Shown: positions 41,920-51,773, counted from the first letter of the stretch. The stretch: 64,000 bases of DNA from Pseudomonas viridiflava (GCF_900580865.1 NZ_UTBZ01000134.1:164464-228463), one strand, 5' to 3'. Notes: a model not told the origin generated them from the sequence alone. A program made the numbers and translations.

Positions 41920-43233
41920 TCACGCAGTTCCGGCCACCTGACACTGTCCCGAACGCGGCATCCGCGCACCGAAATACGCCGCCGTCAGAAGGCCCACCAA
42001 GCCCATCACCGCGCAGAACATCACACAGATCCACGGACTCCACGGCATCAGACCGATCAGCAACAGCGGTGTGATACTGGCCCAAATGGCGTAGGCAATG
42101 TTGTAGGTAAAGGAAATGCCTGACACGCGAATACGTACCGGGAACAACCCGACCATCACCGACGGCACCGCGCCGACAACGCCGCAAGCCAGACCGGCCA
42201 CCGCGTAAGCCAGGCCTACCCAGTTACCGCCCGTGATCAAGCAGCCATACAGCACGCCGATGCCCAGCGGCAGCAACAGGCTATAGAGCATGACCGTGCG
42301 CCAGGCACCGAGACGATCGACCAGCAACCCGGCGATCACGCAGCCGATATTGAGAAACACGATACCCAAGGCACTGAGCGCGAACGTGTGGCTGGCGGTC
42401 ATGCCGAAAGTTTTCTGCATCATGGTCGGCGTAATGACGACGAACACCACCACGGCCGAGGTCAGCACGCAGGTCAGCAGGATCGCCGGCAGCATTGCCA
42501 GCCGATGCTCACGCAGTACCGTGCGCAACGGCAGCTCGACCCGCGCCTCGCGCTGCGCTTCCATGGCCATGAACACCGGGGTTTCGCTCAGCCAGCGGCG
42601 CAGATAGACGCCGATCACGCCGAACACACCACCGAGCAGGAACGGATAACGCCAGGCGTAATCAAGGATTTCCGTCGGGGTGAAGACTTGTGCGAGAAAC
42701 GTCGCGGTCAACGCGCCGATCAGGTAACCGAAGGTCAGCCCGGCCTGCAAAAAGCCCAAGGCGTAACCGCGATGGCCGGCCGGCGCGTGCTCGGCGACGA
42801 ACACCCAGGCGCTCGGCACCTCACCACCCACCGCTGCACCCTGGAGGATGCGCAGCGCCAGCAACAGCACCGGCGCGAAATAACCGATCTGCGCGTAGGT
42901 CGGCATGATCCCGATCAGCAGGCACGGCAGCGCCATCATCAGGATGCTCAGGCTGAAGACTTTCTTGCGCCCGAGTTTGTCGGCGAAATGCGCCATCAGG
43001 ATCCCGCCCAGCGGCCGCGCCAGATAACCGGTGACGAAAATCCCGAAGCTTTGCAGCAGACGCAGCCACTCGGGCATTTCCGGCGGGAAAAACAATTGGC
43101 TGAGGGTCAGGGCGAAGAACACGAAGATGATGAAGTCGTAGATTTCCAGCGCGCCGCCAAGGGCCGCAAGGCCGAGGGTCTTGTAGTCGGAACGGCTGAA
43201 AGGCGCAGGTTTGGCCGTGGATTGGGCAGTCAT
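41920..43233 (-). CDS. MFS transporter, metabolite:H+ symporter family
   Basis: A 437-residue, 12-helix transporter of the proline/betaine/alpha-ketoglutarate type. AALGGALEIYDFIIFVFFA near 27-45 and the loop motif ADKLGRKKVFSLSI near 88 are characteristic. Probably imports an organic acid or osmolyte; substrate unresolved. ATG 43233 gives the normal N-terminus. Divergent from atoE across a 331-base region with a REP pair. Confidence 0.85.
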   Translation of the reverse strand: MTAQSTAKPAPFSRSDYKTLGLAALGGALEIYDFIIFVFFALTLSQLFFPPEMPEWLRLLQSFGIFVTGYLARPLGGILMAHFADKLGRKKVFSLSILMMALPCLLIGIMPTYAQIGYFAPVLLLALRILQGAAVGGEVPSAWVFVAEHAPAGHRGYALGFLQAGLTFGYLIGALTATFLAQVFTPTEILDYAWRYPFLLGGVFGVIGVYLRRWLSETPVFMAMEAQREARVELPLRTVLREHRLAMLPAILLTCVLTSAVVVFVVITPTMMQKTFGMTASHTFALSALGIVFLNIGCVIAGLLVDRLGAWRTVMLYSLLLPLGIGVLYGCLITGGNWVGLAYAVAGLACGVVGAVPSVMVGLFPVRIRVSGISFTYNIAYAIWASITPLLLIGLMPWSPWICVMFCAVMGLVGLLTAAYFGARMPRSGQCQVAGTA

Positions 43234-43564
43234 GGCAAAGAACTCTGACAGGCAAAAAACCAAGGCGCACATGGTCTACGCAAATGGGCGGATGGACAAC
43301 CCGTTAGACCATAGTCCCGGTTTTGCAAAACCTGCCCACAAAGCATCGGCAGTTGAATTACTGTTAATGCCTGTCCAGCGGGTTAGCCCCTCCGAAGAAC
43401 CCCCTGTGGGAGCGAGCTTGCTCGCGAAGAGGCCGGTACATTCAGAATCGATGTCGACTGACCGACCGCCTTCGCGAGCAAGCTCGCTCCCACAGGCAGG
43501 GTGTGTTTGGAGAAATCGGAAACCCGCGGACCAAAATAACCATAAAAAATCCGAGGTACTCCCT
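43234..43564. other. 331-bp divergent intergenic region with inverted repeat and REP pair
   Basis: Contains an inverted repeat ATGGTCTA (43271-43278) ... TAGACCAT (43305-43312) with an inner GGG/CCC stem, then a REP pair. The dyad lies just upstream of the MFS gene and could be an operator or a small hairpin. No ORF. Confidence 0.5.
43404..43496. repeat. REP pair, GCGAGCTTGCTCGCGA variant
   Basis: CTGTGGGAGCGAGCTTGCTCGCGA and its inverted copy CGCGAGCAAGCTCGCTCCCACAG around about 45 bases. Confidence 0.9.
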
Positions 43565-44983
43565 GTGGCCGTTGATATCGAAGATAGCCGCTCCGCACGC
43601 TTTGCCCTGCGCTGTTCAAGCTTTGCCGAACGCTGGTTTCCCGACTCCTGGGTATTCGCCGCGCTGGCCGTGATCATCGTCGCCCTGGCCACACTGGCCA
43701 TGGGCGCGAAACCCACCGATGCGGCGATGGCCTTTGGTGACGGCTTCTGGAGCCTGATTCCGTTCACTATGCAGATGACCTTCGTGGTAATCGGCGGCTA
43801 CGTAGTCGCCAGCTCGCCACCGGCCGTGAAACTGATTGATCGCCTGGCACGCATCCCGAAAAACGGCCGCTCCGCTGTGGCGTGGGTCGCGCTGATCTCG
43901 ATGGTCGCGTCCCTGCTCAACTGGGGCTTGTCGCTGGTGTTCGGTGGTTTGCTGGTACGCGCCCTCGCTCGCCGCACCGATCTGAAAATGGATTACCGCG
44001 CCGCCGGTGCCGCCGCTTATCTGGGCCTTGGCGCGGTATGGGCATTGGGCCTGTCGTCGTCGGCCGCGCAGTTGCAAGCCAACCCCGGCAGCCTGCCGCC
44101 GTCGATCCTGTCGATCACCGGGGTGATTCCGTTCACCGAAACGATTTTCCTCTGGCAGTCGGGCGTGATGCTGCTGGCGCTGATCGTGATCTCGATCATC
44201 ATCGCCTACGCCACCGCTCCCGGGCCGAACTCGGCGCGCGACGCCAAGGCCTGCGGCATCGACCCGGCCTTCAACCTGCCTCCGCTGCAACCACGCACGC
44301 GGCCGGGTGAATGGCTGGAACACAGTCCGCTGCTGATCATCGTACTGGTGTTGCTGGCGGCGGGATGGCTGTTCCATGAGTTTTCGACCAAACCGGCGAT
44401 CACCGCGATTTCCGGGCTGAACACCTACAACTTTCTGTTCATCATGCTCGGCGCATTGCTGCACTGGCGCCCGCGCAGCTTTCTCGATGCTGTGGCCCGT
44501 GCAGTGCCTACGACTACTGGCGTGCTGATTCAATTTCCGCTGTACGGCTCGATTGCCGCGCTGATGACCACGGTCAAAGGCGCGGATGCGCAAACCCTGG
44601 CGCACCACATCTCGACCTTCTTCGTCAGCATTGCCTCCCACGACACCTATGCGCTGTTGATGGGCGTGTACTCGGCGATTCTCGGCTTCTTCATTCCGTC
44701 CGGCGGCGGCAAGTGGATCATCGAAGCGCCGTACGTGATGCAGGTCGCCAATGACCTGCAATATCACCTCGGCTGGGCGGTGCAGATCTACAACGCGGCC
44801 GAAGCGCTGCCGAACCTGATCAACCCGTTCTACATGCTGCCGCTGCTGGGCGTGCTGGGGTTGAAAGCGCGGGATCTGATTGGTTTCTCCTTCGTGCAAC
44901 TGCTGGTGCACACGCCGCTGGTGCTGCTGTTGTTGTGGGCGCTAGGGACGACATTGGCGTATACGCCGCCAGTGATGCCTTAA
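43565..44983 (+). CDS. atoE: short-chain fatty acid transporter (AtoE family)
   Basis: A 472-residue permease for short-chain fatty acids with about 11 hydrophobic helices. Features: FAERWFPDSWVFAALAVI near 18, LSLVFGGLLVRALARRTDLKMDYRAAGAAAYLGLGAVWALGLSSSAA near 115-165, and FFIPSGGGKWIIEAPY near 375. The gene starts at GTG 43565 with GAGG about ten bases upstream. A small hairpin (45038-45053) without a T-run follows. No catabolic thiolase or CoA-transferase genes are adjacent. Confidence 0.86.
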   Translation: MAVDIEDSRSARFALRCSSFAERWFPDSWVFAALAVIIVALATLAMGAKPTDAAMAFGDGFWSLIPFTMQMTFVVIGGYVVASSPPAVKLIDRLARIPKNGRSAVAWVALISMVASLLNWGLSLVFGGLLVRALARRTDLKMDYRAAGAAAYLGLGAVWALGLSSSAAQLQANPGSLPPSILSITGVIPFTETIFLWQSGVMLLALIVISIIIAYATAPGPNSARDAKACGIDPAFNLPPLQPRTRPGEWLEHSPLLIIVLVLLAAGWLFHEFSTKPAITAISGLNTYNFLFIMLGALLHWRPRSFLDAVARAVPTTTGVLIQFPLYGSIAALMTTVKGADAQTLAHHISTFFVSIASHDTYALLMGVYSAILGFFIPSGGGKWIIEAPYVMQVANDLQYHLGWAVQIYNAAEALPNLINPFYMLPLLGVLGLKARDLIGFSFVQLLVHTPLVLLLLWALGTTLAYTPPVMP

Positions 44984-45173
44984 CCCAAAGCAGGGCGCAG
45001 TCATGCTGGCCGCGCCCCGACACTTTTCTTCTGAAACAGCCCGCCGTCGGGCTGCCTGTCGCAAATAATAGCCCAGAGCCATCATCCTGCTTTACCGCAT
45101 CGCACCCTCGGTAATATTCTGCGCGCCCATAAATGTTTCCATTTTTTACCAAGAGCAAAGGGAGTTCGTTGCA

Positions 45174-46871
45174 ATGATCGTAGGGATTGACCTGGGAACC
45201 ACCAACAGTCTGGTCGCCGTCTGGCGTGGTGATGCCACCGAGTTGGTGCCCAATGCCCTGGGTCAGTTCCTGACACCGAGCGTTGTCGGCCTCGATGATC
45301 AAGGCCGGATTCTGGTCGGCCAGGCGGCGCGCGAGCGTCTGCACACGCACCCGCGCCTGACCGCTTCGCTGTTCAAGCGCCACATGGGCAGCGCCACGCA
45401 AACGTACCTGGCCGACAAGGCGTTTCGCCCGGAAGAGCTGTCCGCGCTGGTGCTCAAGAGTCTGAAAGAAGACGTCGAACGCGCGTTTGGCGAAACGGTC
45501 ACCGAAGCCGTGATCAGCGTCCCGGCCTACTTCAGTGATGCCCAGCGCAAGGCGACAAGGATTGCCGGCGAACTGGCCGGGCTGAAAGTCGAGAAACTGA
45601 TAAACGAACCGACGGCTGCCGCCCTCGCCTATGGACTGCACCAACGGGACAAGGAAACTTCGTTCCTGGTTTTCGACCTCGGTGGCGGCACGTTCGACGT
45701 GTCGATTCTGGAGCTGTTCGAAGGGGTCATGGAGGTGCGCGCCAGCGCCGGTGACAACTTCCTCGGCGGTGAAGACTTCGACACCGTGCTGCTTGAGCAC
45801 TTCATCAGCCAGCACCGTTCCGCCGCAGACTTCCCCAAGCGCAACAGCGTCATCCAGCCCCTGCGGCGCGAGGCCGAGCGCGTGCGCAAGGCGCTGGGCC
45901 AGGACGACAGCGCCGAATTCCGCTTGCAACTCGGTGAGCGGCAGTGGACGCACACCATCACCCAGCAACAGTTGGCGACGCTGTACACGCCGCTGCTCGA
46001 GCGCCTGCGCGCACCGATTGAGCGGGCGCTACGCGACGCACGCATCCGCGTCAGCGACCTCGACGAGATTCTGTTGGTCGGCGGCACCACGCGCATGCCG
46101 CTGGTGCGCAAACTCGCTGCCGGGCTGTTCGGCCGGTTCCCGTCGATCACCCTCGACCCGGATCAGGTCGTGGCACAGGGCGCGGCCATTCAGGCGGCAC
46201 TCAAAGCCCGCGCCGCTGCGCTGGAAGAAGTGGTGCTGACCGATGTCTGCTCCTACACCCTGGGCATCGAGACCTCCACTCAGGTCGGTCGCAACCATGA
46301 GAGCGGCCATTACCTGCCAATCATCGAGCGCAACAGCATCGTGCCGGTCAGTCGGGTGAAAACCGTGTACACCCTGCACGACAATCAGGAACAGGTGGTC
46401 GTGCGCATCTTTCAGGGCGAAAGCCGCCTGGTCAAAGACAACGTGGCACTCGGCGAGCTGGACATCAAGGTACCGAAACGCAAGGCCGGCGAAGTCGCCC
46501 TTGATGTGCGTTTCACTTACGACAACAACGGCCTGCTCGAAGCCCAGGTAAAAATCCCCCTGACCGGGCAGCAGCATTCGCTAGTCATCGAGAACAATCC
46601 GGGCGTGCTCTCGCCCGAGGAGATCCAGCAGCGCCTGGCGAACCTCGCGCAGCTGAAGATTCATCCGCGCGAGCAACAGGTCAACACGCTGTTGAGTGCT
46701 CGTCTGGAGCGCCTCTATCAGGAAAGCCTGGGCGATCTGCGTGATCTGATGGGCGATTGGGCGAAACAATTCCAGATTGCGCTCGATTCCCAGGACGAGC
46801 GCCAGATTCGCGAAGTGCGCACCGACTTGAGCCGACGCCTGAGCGAACTCGATCGCACCCCGTGGCAATAA
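45174..46871 (+). CDS. hscC: Hsp70-family chaperone HscC
   Basis: A 565-residue Hsp70 lacking the long C-terminal lid of DnaK. ATPase motifs: IVGIDLGTTNSLVAVW at 2-17, NEPTAAALAYG near 145, DLGGGTFDVSILEL near 165, and LVGGTTRMPLVRKL near 305. The substrate domain follows from about 360. AAAGGGAG lies upstream. HscC members work with membrane J-proteins, and the next gene, 11 bases later, encodes a J-like membrane protein. Confidence 0.9.
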   Translation: MIVGIDLGTTNSLVAVWRGDATELVPNALGQFLTPSVVGLDDQGRILVGQAARERLHTHPRLTASLFKRHMGSATQTYLADKAFRPEELSALVLKSLKEDVERAFGETVTEAVISVPAYFSDAQRKATRIAGELAGLKVEKLINEPTAAALAYGLHQRDKETSFLVFDLGGGTFDVSILELFEGVMEVRASAGDNFLGGEDFDTVLLEHFISQHRSAADFPKRNSVIQPLRREAERVRKALGQDDSAEFRLQLGERQWTHTITQQQLATLYTPLLERLRAPIERALRDARIRVSDLDEILLVGGTTRMPLVRKLAAGLFGRFPSITLDPDQVVAQGAAIQAALKARAAALEEVVLTDVCSYTLGIETSTQVGRNHESGHYLPIIERNSIVPVSRVKTVYTLHDNQEQVVVRIFQGESRLVKDNVALGELDIKVPKRKAGEVALDVRFTYDNNGLLEAQVKIPLTGQQHSLVIENNPGVLSPEEIQQRLANLAQLKIHPREQQVNTLLSARLERLYQESLGDLRDLMGDWAKQFQIALDSQDERQIREVRTDLSRRLSELDRTPWQ

Positions 46872-46882
46872 GGAGCCTGGCC

Positions 46883-48610
46883 TTGGATTGCTGGTCGGTA
46901 CTGCACCTGCACGATGACGCTGAAGCCCGCGACATTAAACGCGCCTATGCGCGCCTGCTGAAAACCTTCCGCCCCGATGAGGATGCCGAAGGTTTCCAGC
47001 GCTTGCGCGAAGCCTACGAGCAAGCGCTGGCGATTGCCCGGTGGCGCCTTGAAAACGCTGAGCCTGCGGACGAAGAAGACGTCGCCGTGGCCACGGCGCC
47101 CAGCGCCTTTGCCGCGCTGGCGTTTGATGTTGTGCTGGCAAACAAACACAGCCACCCGCAAAACCCGCCGTGGGATTTTGCCGCTCTCGACGTTCCACCC
47201 GTCGGCCCGGCAGCCCCTGAGCCTTTTGCGCCGCCAGCGAAGGATGATGTTTTGCCTGTCAAGCCACTGACGGCGGCCCCGGACACAGAAGCGTATGTGC
47301 TTGAAGCGCAGGCCGCACGGCAACTGCTTGAGGGGCTATCGCCAGAAAATCTCGACGAGCGTTGGGATCAGGCGCAACAGCAAGGCTGCGCCAAGGCCTT
47401 CGAAAGGCTTTTACTGCAATTGTGTTTTGAACAGCCACAACTGCGTAGCCCGGTGCTGAACTGGGCCGTCGAGCAACTTGGATGGTTGGGGCCGTGGCAG
47501 GACGTGCTGATCAATGATCGCCAGCATGAGGTTCTCGCCGAGAATCTGATGGCCGACTATCGAGACAACCTGCAAGCGCTGCTCGAAAGCCAGAGCGAAC
47601 GCGAATTTCTCAACGTGCTCAAACGCTACAGCGCCCAACCGTGGCTGCTGGTATTCGACCGCCGCGAACAATGGCAGCAAACCCTGCTGCACTTGCTCAA
47701 TGACACCGAGTGGAGCGTGCCGCTGTTCGACCGCATCGGCCAACTGTTCGGCTGGGATCACAACAAAGGCCTGCACCCGCAACCGGACTGGCTCTGGGAC
47801 ACGTTGATCGAACGCTGCAATCAGGAAAGTTTCTACGACGATCTGCGCGCCAAGGCTGAAAGCGACCGGATGTCGGCGGCCGACGTTCAGGCGGCCCATC
47901 TGTTGATCAACCCGCTCAAGCCCCTGCAGCAAAAGAAGCTGACAGACGTCTTTGGGAGGGATGAATGGAAGGCCTGTTACGAGCTCTCGAACAAACTCAA
48001 ATGGCGTTTTCCCGACCTGCTCGCTCGATTGCCCTACGCCGATGTTTTCTTCTGGCGGCGTTTCCTTCCACGTGCCATCGCCGCCGAAACCTGGGTACGG
48101 TTATGGACGGCGATTGCCTTGGCGCTGTGCCTGTTCTATCTGCCGTCCCAACAAAAAACCGCCATGAACCTCGTCTTCATTCCGATGATATTTGCCTGCG
48201 TGCCGGTCTGGTTTTTTCGCATTGCACTGAGTTGGTGGGTGGTGCTCACGGCCCACGTGGTCCTGCCGGACCTGTGGCTCAGCGAATGGCTGATTCCACG
48301 TAAATGGAACCCCTACACGCGATGGCTGGTGATACGCCACGGGGTTCCGCAGGGGGTCATGCTGCTGCTGTTTTCGCTGCTGCTCGGCCCGCTGGGGGCG
48401 CTCACTTACGTTGGCACGATCCTGATCGGGCGGGTCCACAAACGCCGTATCGGTTCGCTCGATCCAGTGCTGAGCAGCCGCCGCCCTTGGCTGACCGCGC
48501 TGCACTGGGCGCATTTCAGTCCGCTGCAATTGCTGTTTCTGGTGGTGATGATTGCGATCATGGCGGCCAGCCGACTCGGTTACTCGCTCACTCAATTCAT
48601 GCCTGGCTAA
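46883..48610 (+). CDS. J-like membrane co-chaperone of HscC
   Basis: A 575-residue protein starting at TTG 46883 with AGGAG seven bases upstream. Residues 1-50 resemble a J domain (WSVLHLHDDAEARDIKRAYARLLKTFRP), but the HPD tripeptide that activates Hsp70 reads RPD at 30-32. A long middle region is helical, and four hydrophobic segments lie between about residue 395 and the C-terminus. By context it targets HscC to the membrane, like DjlB/DjlC in E. coli. The ORF extends upstream inside hscC but lacks a start there. Confidence 0.8.
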   Translation: MDCWSVLHLHDDAEARDIKRAYARLLKTFRPDEDAEGFQRLREAYEQALAIARWRLENAEPADEEDVAVATAPSAFAALAFDVVLANKHSHPQNPPWDFAALDVPPVGPAAPEPFAPPAKDDVLPVKPLTAAPDTEAYVLEAQAARQLLEGLSPENLDERWDQAQQQGCAKAFERLLLQLCFEQPQLRSPVLNWAVEQLGWLGPWQDVLINDRQHEVLAENLMADYRDNLQALLESQSEREFLNVLKRYSAQPWLLVFDRREQWQQTLLHLLNDTEWSVPLFDRIGQLFGWDHNKGLHPQPDWLWDTLIERCNQESFYDDLRAKAESDRMSAADVQAAHLLINPLKPLQQKKLTDVFGRDEWKACYELSNKLKWRFPDLLARLPYADVFFWRRFLPRAIAAETWVRLWTAIALALCLFYLPSQQKTAMNLVFIPMIFACVPVWFFRIALSWWVVLTAHVVLPDLWLSEWLIPRKWNPYTRWLVIRHGVPQGVMLLLFSLLLGPLGALTYVGTILIGRVHKRRIGSLDPVLSSRRPWLTALHWAHFSPLQLLFLVVMIAIMAASRLGYSLTQFMPG

Positions 48611-48708
48611 TCCTGCAGCACCCGCAAGACCTGTCACCCAACCGTCACATTGCCTTGCTAGCGTCCGCCCGAAACATACTGAAACATTTAAGCAAAACGG
48701 GCTGAGAC

Positions 48709-50409
48709 ATGAGCGACGACACAGACGGCATCGATACTTCCTCCCCTGAATCCGATAACCCCATAGATACCAGTCGCCGCCGCTTCCTCGGCGGCGTCGC
48801 GGTGCTCGGTGTCGGTGCCACACTGGCCGGGTGTGGTAGCGCCGGTGATCAACCGGGCAAACCGGCCGAGCGCCCGCTGACGCTCGCCGAGCTGGACAAG
48901 GCCCTGCGCGATCAGGTGAAAACCGTGGTGGTGATCTACGCCGAGAACCGCAGTTTCAACAACCTGTTCGGTGATTTCCCCGGTGTTGAAAAGCCTCTGT
49001 CGGCGCTCAAGCCCGCCGACTATCAACAACGTGATCGCGACGGCGCGCTGCTGCAAACCCTGCCGCCGGTCTGGGGCGGTGTGCTGCAGATCGGCCCGCA
49101 AACCCTCGATGGCGTGACCTACCCCAGCGCCACGCAGTTTCAGGAAAACCTGCCCAACGCGCCCTTCGCCCTCAAAGGCCCGAATGGCGAGGACTTGCCA
49201 TTCGGTCTGGTGACCCGCGATTTGTGGCATGTGTTCTATCAGAACCAGATGCAGATCAATGGCGGCAAGAATGACGGCTTCGTCGCTTGGGCCGACTCCG
49301 GCGGCTTGACCATGGGCCACTACGCGCAGAGCCGTTATTCCCTGCGCCTGTGGGACGTCGCTCAGGAATTCGTGCTGTGTGACAACTTCTTCCAAGGCGC
49401 CTTCGGTGGCTCGTTCCTCAATCACCAATACCTGATCAGCGCCACCGCGCCGTTCTATCCGGACGCAGCCAATTCGGTGGCCAAGTCGCAGATCGCCGCA
49501 CTGCAAAGCGATGATCCGACCGATCCGCGCCTCAAACCGCTGACGCAATCACCGGCCAGCGCCATGAGCGGCCCGCCGCAGTTCGGCCCGAGTGCGCTGA
49601 CCCCGGACGGCTTCGGCGTCAACACCCTCGCCCCGCCCTACTGGCCGACGTGGATTCGCGACCCGGAGCGCCCGGCGTATTCGAAAGCGGATCTACCCAA
49701 TGTCATGGTGCCGCAAACCCACGAACACATTGGCGACAAACTATCGAAGAAAAACATTGATTGGGCCTGGTACGCCGGCGCCTGGCAGGCGACGCTGGAT
49801 CAGTACAAGGATTCCGGCGGCATCCCGAAAATCCCCAATTTTCAATACCACCATCAACCGTTCAACTACTTCAAACAGCAAGGCCCGGAGAATCCCGAAG
49901 AGCGTAACAAGCGCCTGCGCGATGCCGGTCTGGGGGATGAATCGAGCAGCAACAAATTCTTCGCCGATGCCGAGGCAGGCACGTTGCCGGCGGTGAGCTT
50001 CTACAAACCCCAAGGCAACCTGAACATGCACGCCGGTTATGCCGACGTGGCGTCCGGGGATCGGCACATCGTGCGCGCGTTGAAAGTGCTGCGCGAAAGT
50101 CCCCAGTGGAAAAACATGGTGGTGATCGTCACGGTCGACGAGAACGGCGGCTGGTGGGATCACGTCGCACCGCCCAAGGGCGACCGTTGGGGGCCGGGCT
50201 CACGAGTACCGGCGTTGGTAGTGTCGCCGTTTGCACGCAGGGGCACGGTGGATCATACGGTCTACGACACGGCATCGATCCTGCGGTTGATCACCCGTGT
50301 CTTCCAGTTGGAAACGCTCAACGGTCTCAAACAACGCGACGAAGCGATGATTGCCCGGGGTCAGCAACCCATGGGCGATTTGACCAACGCCCTGCATTTT
50401 CCGGCCTGA
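48709..50409 (+). CDS. Tat-exported acid phosphatase/phospholipase C family protein
   Basis: A 566-residue phosphoesterase (AcpA/PLC superfamily) hydrolysing phosphate esters outside the cytoplasm. The Tat signal SRRRFLGGVAVLGVGATLAGC at about 22-42 ends in a lipobox-like LAGC. The metal-site motif YAENRSFNNLFGDFPG (near 78) and the C-terminal VTVDENGGWWDHVAPPKGDRWGPGSRVPALVVSPFA (near 470-505) identify the family. Weak Shine-Dalgarno. Followed 119 bases later by an unknown secreted protein. Confidence 0.87.
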   Translation: MSDDTDGIDTSSPESDNPIDTSRRRFLGGVAVLGVGATLAGCGSAGDQPGKPAERPLTLAELDKALRDQVKTVVVIYAENRSFNNLFGDFPGVEKPLSALKPADYQQRDRDGALLQTLPPVWGGVLQIGPQTLDGVTYPSATQFQENLPNAPFALKGPNGEDLPFGLVTRDLWHVFYQNQMQINGGKNDGFVAWADSGGLTMGHYAQSRYSLRLWDVAQEFVLCDNFFQGAFGGSFLNHQYLISATAPFYPDAANSVAKSQIAALQSDDPTDPRLKPLTQSPASAMSGPPQFGPSALTPDGFGVNTLAPPYWPTWIRDPERPAYSKADLPNVMVPQTHEHIGDKLSKKNIDWAWYAGAWQATLDQYKDSGGIPKIPNFQYHHQPFNYFKQQGPENPEERNKRLRDAGLGDESSSNKFFADAEAGTLPAVSFYKPQGNLNMHAGYADVASGDRHIVRALKVLRESPQWKNMVVIVTVDENGGWWDHVAPPKGDRWGPGSRVPALVVSPFARRGTVDHTVYDTASILRLITRVFQLETLNGLKQRDEAMIARGQQPMGDLTNALHFPA

Positions 50410-50528
50410 AAACCAGCCCTGCGAGTTTGCGCAAAAATCTGCCAATGACGGCTTCTCTGTCAAACGCGGCTGATCCACTATGAGGCGCCCCCGACACGCG
50501 GGGAACCCACGCTGAAAAGGATCTGAGC

Positions 50529-51701
50529 ATGTTCAAACTCGCAGGACTCACACTTGCCGCGCTGACGCTGAGTGCGGCCGCCCACGCCGATGTCGATCTG
50601 AAACTGGGCAGCACCGAACGCGTTACCCGCCTGTTCGCTTACCCCAACAATTGCAGCGTAATCTGCTTCCGCAACTGGACGCTGGAACAGACCGTCGCCC
50701 ATTACCTGAGCCAGAGCGTGCAACGCGATGGTTATGCCGATGCCAAGGTGTTGGTAAAAACCGATAACGGCCAGCTCTACGCCGAAATCACCGGCGTGCC
50801 AAAGGATTACGACAAACCGCTGTCGGCGCTGCTGGACGCGGGCGATCTGGCCTACACCGGCGCCAGCAAGCTCAATGCCGATGGCAAATGGGCCTACAGC
50901 TGGTATCTGTTCCTGCCGCTGGGCATGGCTTTGGAAAACCGTAAAAGTGTCGAGTTGCTGCACTTCCCGCCGGATTACTCGCTGACCCAAGCGCAAGATT
51001 ATTTGCGTTCGAACACCACCGATCGTTGGGCGACTCTGCTGACTGACAATGGCATTCCTGCCGAGCAGACGCCGGCCTATCAAACCATCATCGATATCGC
51101 CCCGATCGCTGCGCCGTCCAATGCTGGCAGTGATCTGGAAGGCGTGTATGACTACTTCAAGGACTACCAGACCACCCTGGTCAAACAGTTCAGCCAGACC
51201 GCCAGCGGCACGACGCTGCCGATGGTCGCGTTCGGCGCGCCGGTGCGTAACTGGATCAAGCAGCAATACGGGCCAACCGTGAATGTCTTGGGCCTGGCGA
51301 CGATCAGCCCGAGCGAAGGCGTGAAAGTGCCGGTGCTGGGTTCCAACCACCCGAGTTATATCTGGTACGCCGCTGACCCGAAAAGCTACACCGGCGACGA
51401 CGCACAGGCCAAGGCTGATGCTGCAGGTCTGAAAGTCATGGGCCAGGATTTGAGCGCGGCCTGCTGGCAGGCGGGCATGGGCAGTAAACCAGGCAGCGAT
51501 GCACAGGCCACGCTCAACAGTTGCACACAGACGTGGCAGGTGACGCAGAAGGTCAAAACCTGCGAGTTGTTCTACACCTCGATCCGCAACCTGACCCCGG
51601 AACAGGCCGTCGCCAAGTGCGCGACCACCCCGATCAAGGCCCAACTGAAGCAATTGCAGGCACCGCTGCCTGCCACCGCCGTTCCCGCCCCGCATCTTTA
51701 A
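50529..51701 (+). CDS. secreted cysteine-containing protein of unknown function
   Basis: A 390-residue protein with a Sec signal (MFKLAGLTLAALTLSAAAHA, cleaved at about 20). Cysteines occur in pairs: CSVIC near 40-45, and CWQ, NSC, KTC and KCA in the last 90 residues, suggesting disulfides. No catalytic motif is recognisable. I cannot name a family. It follows the phosphatase gene in the same direction; AAGGA is nine bases upstream. A strong hairpin lies after the stop. Confidence 0.6.
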   Translation: MFKLAGLTLAALTLSAAAHADVDLKLGSTERVTRLFAYPNNCSVICFRNWTLEQTVAHYLSQSVQRDGYADAKVLVKTDNGQLYAEITGVPKDYDKPLSALLDAGDLAYTGASKLNADGKWAYSWYLFLPLGMALENRKSVELLHFPPDYSLTQAQDYLRSNTTDRWATLLTDNGIPAEQTPAYQTIIDIAPIAAPSNAGSDLEGVYDYFKDYQTTLVKQFSQTASGTTLPMVAFGAPVRNWIKQQYGPTVNVLGLATISPSEGVKVPVLGSNHPSYIWYAADPKSYTGDDAQAKADAAGLKVMGQDLSAACWQAGMGSKPGSDAQATLNSCTQTWQVTQKVKTCELFYTSIRNLTPEQAVAKCATTPIKAQLKQLQAPLPATAVPAPHL

Positions 51702-51715
51702 TCGCTTGAAGCGCT

Positions 51716-51741
51716 CCCGTGTCAGCCAATGCTGACGCGGG
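51716..51741 (+). terminator. hairpin after the secreted-protein gene, no T-run
   Basis: CCCGTGTCAGC, loop CAAT, GCTGACGCGGG: eleven pairs with one wobble. Without a T-run it is a weak terminator or an mRNA-stabilising stem. Confidence 0.45.
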
Positions 51742-51757
51742 AAAGCGTCTAACTCTC

Positions 51758-51773
51758 CTGTCAGATCTGACAG
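51758..51773. promoter_or_regulatory. perfect 16-bp palindrome upstream of the SET gene
   Basis: CTGTCAGATCTGACAG is a perfect dyad 109 bases before the SET-domain gene start and shortly before a possible -10 (TATACC at 51784). Candidate operator for an unidentified dimeric regulator. Confidence 0.45.
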
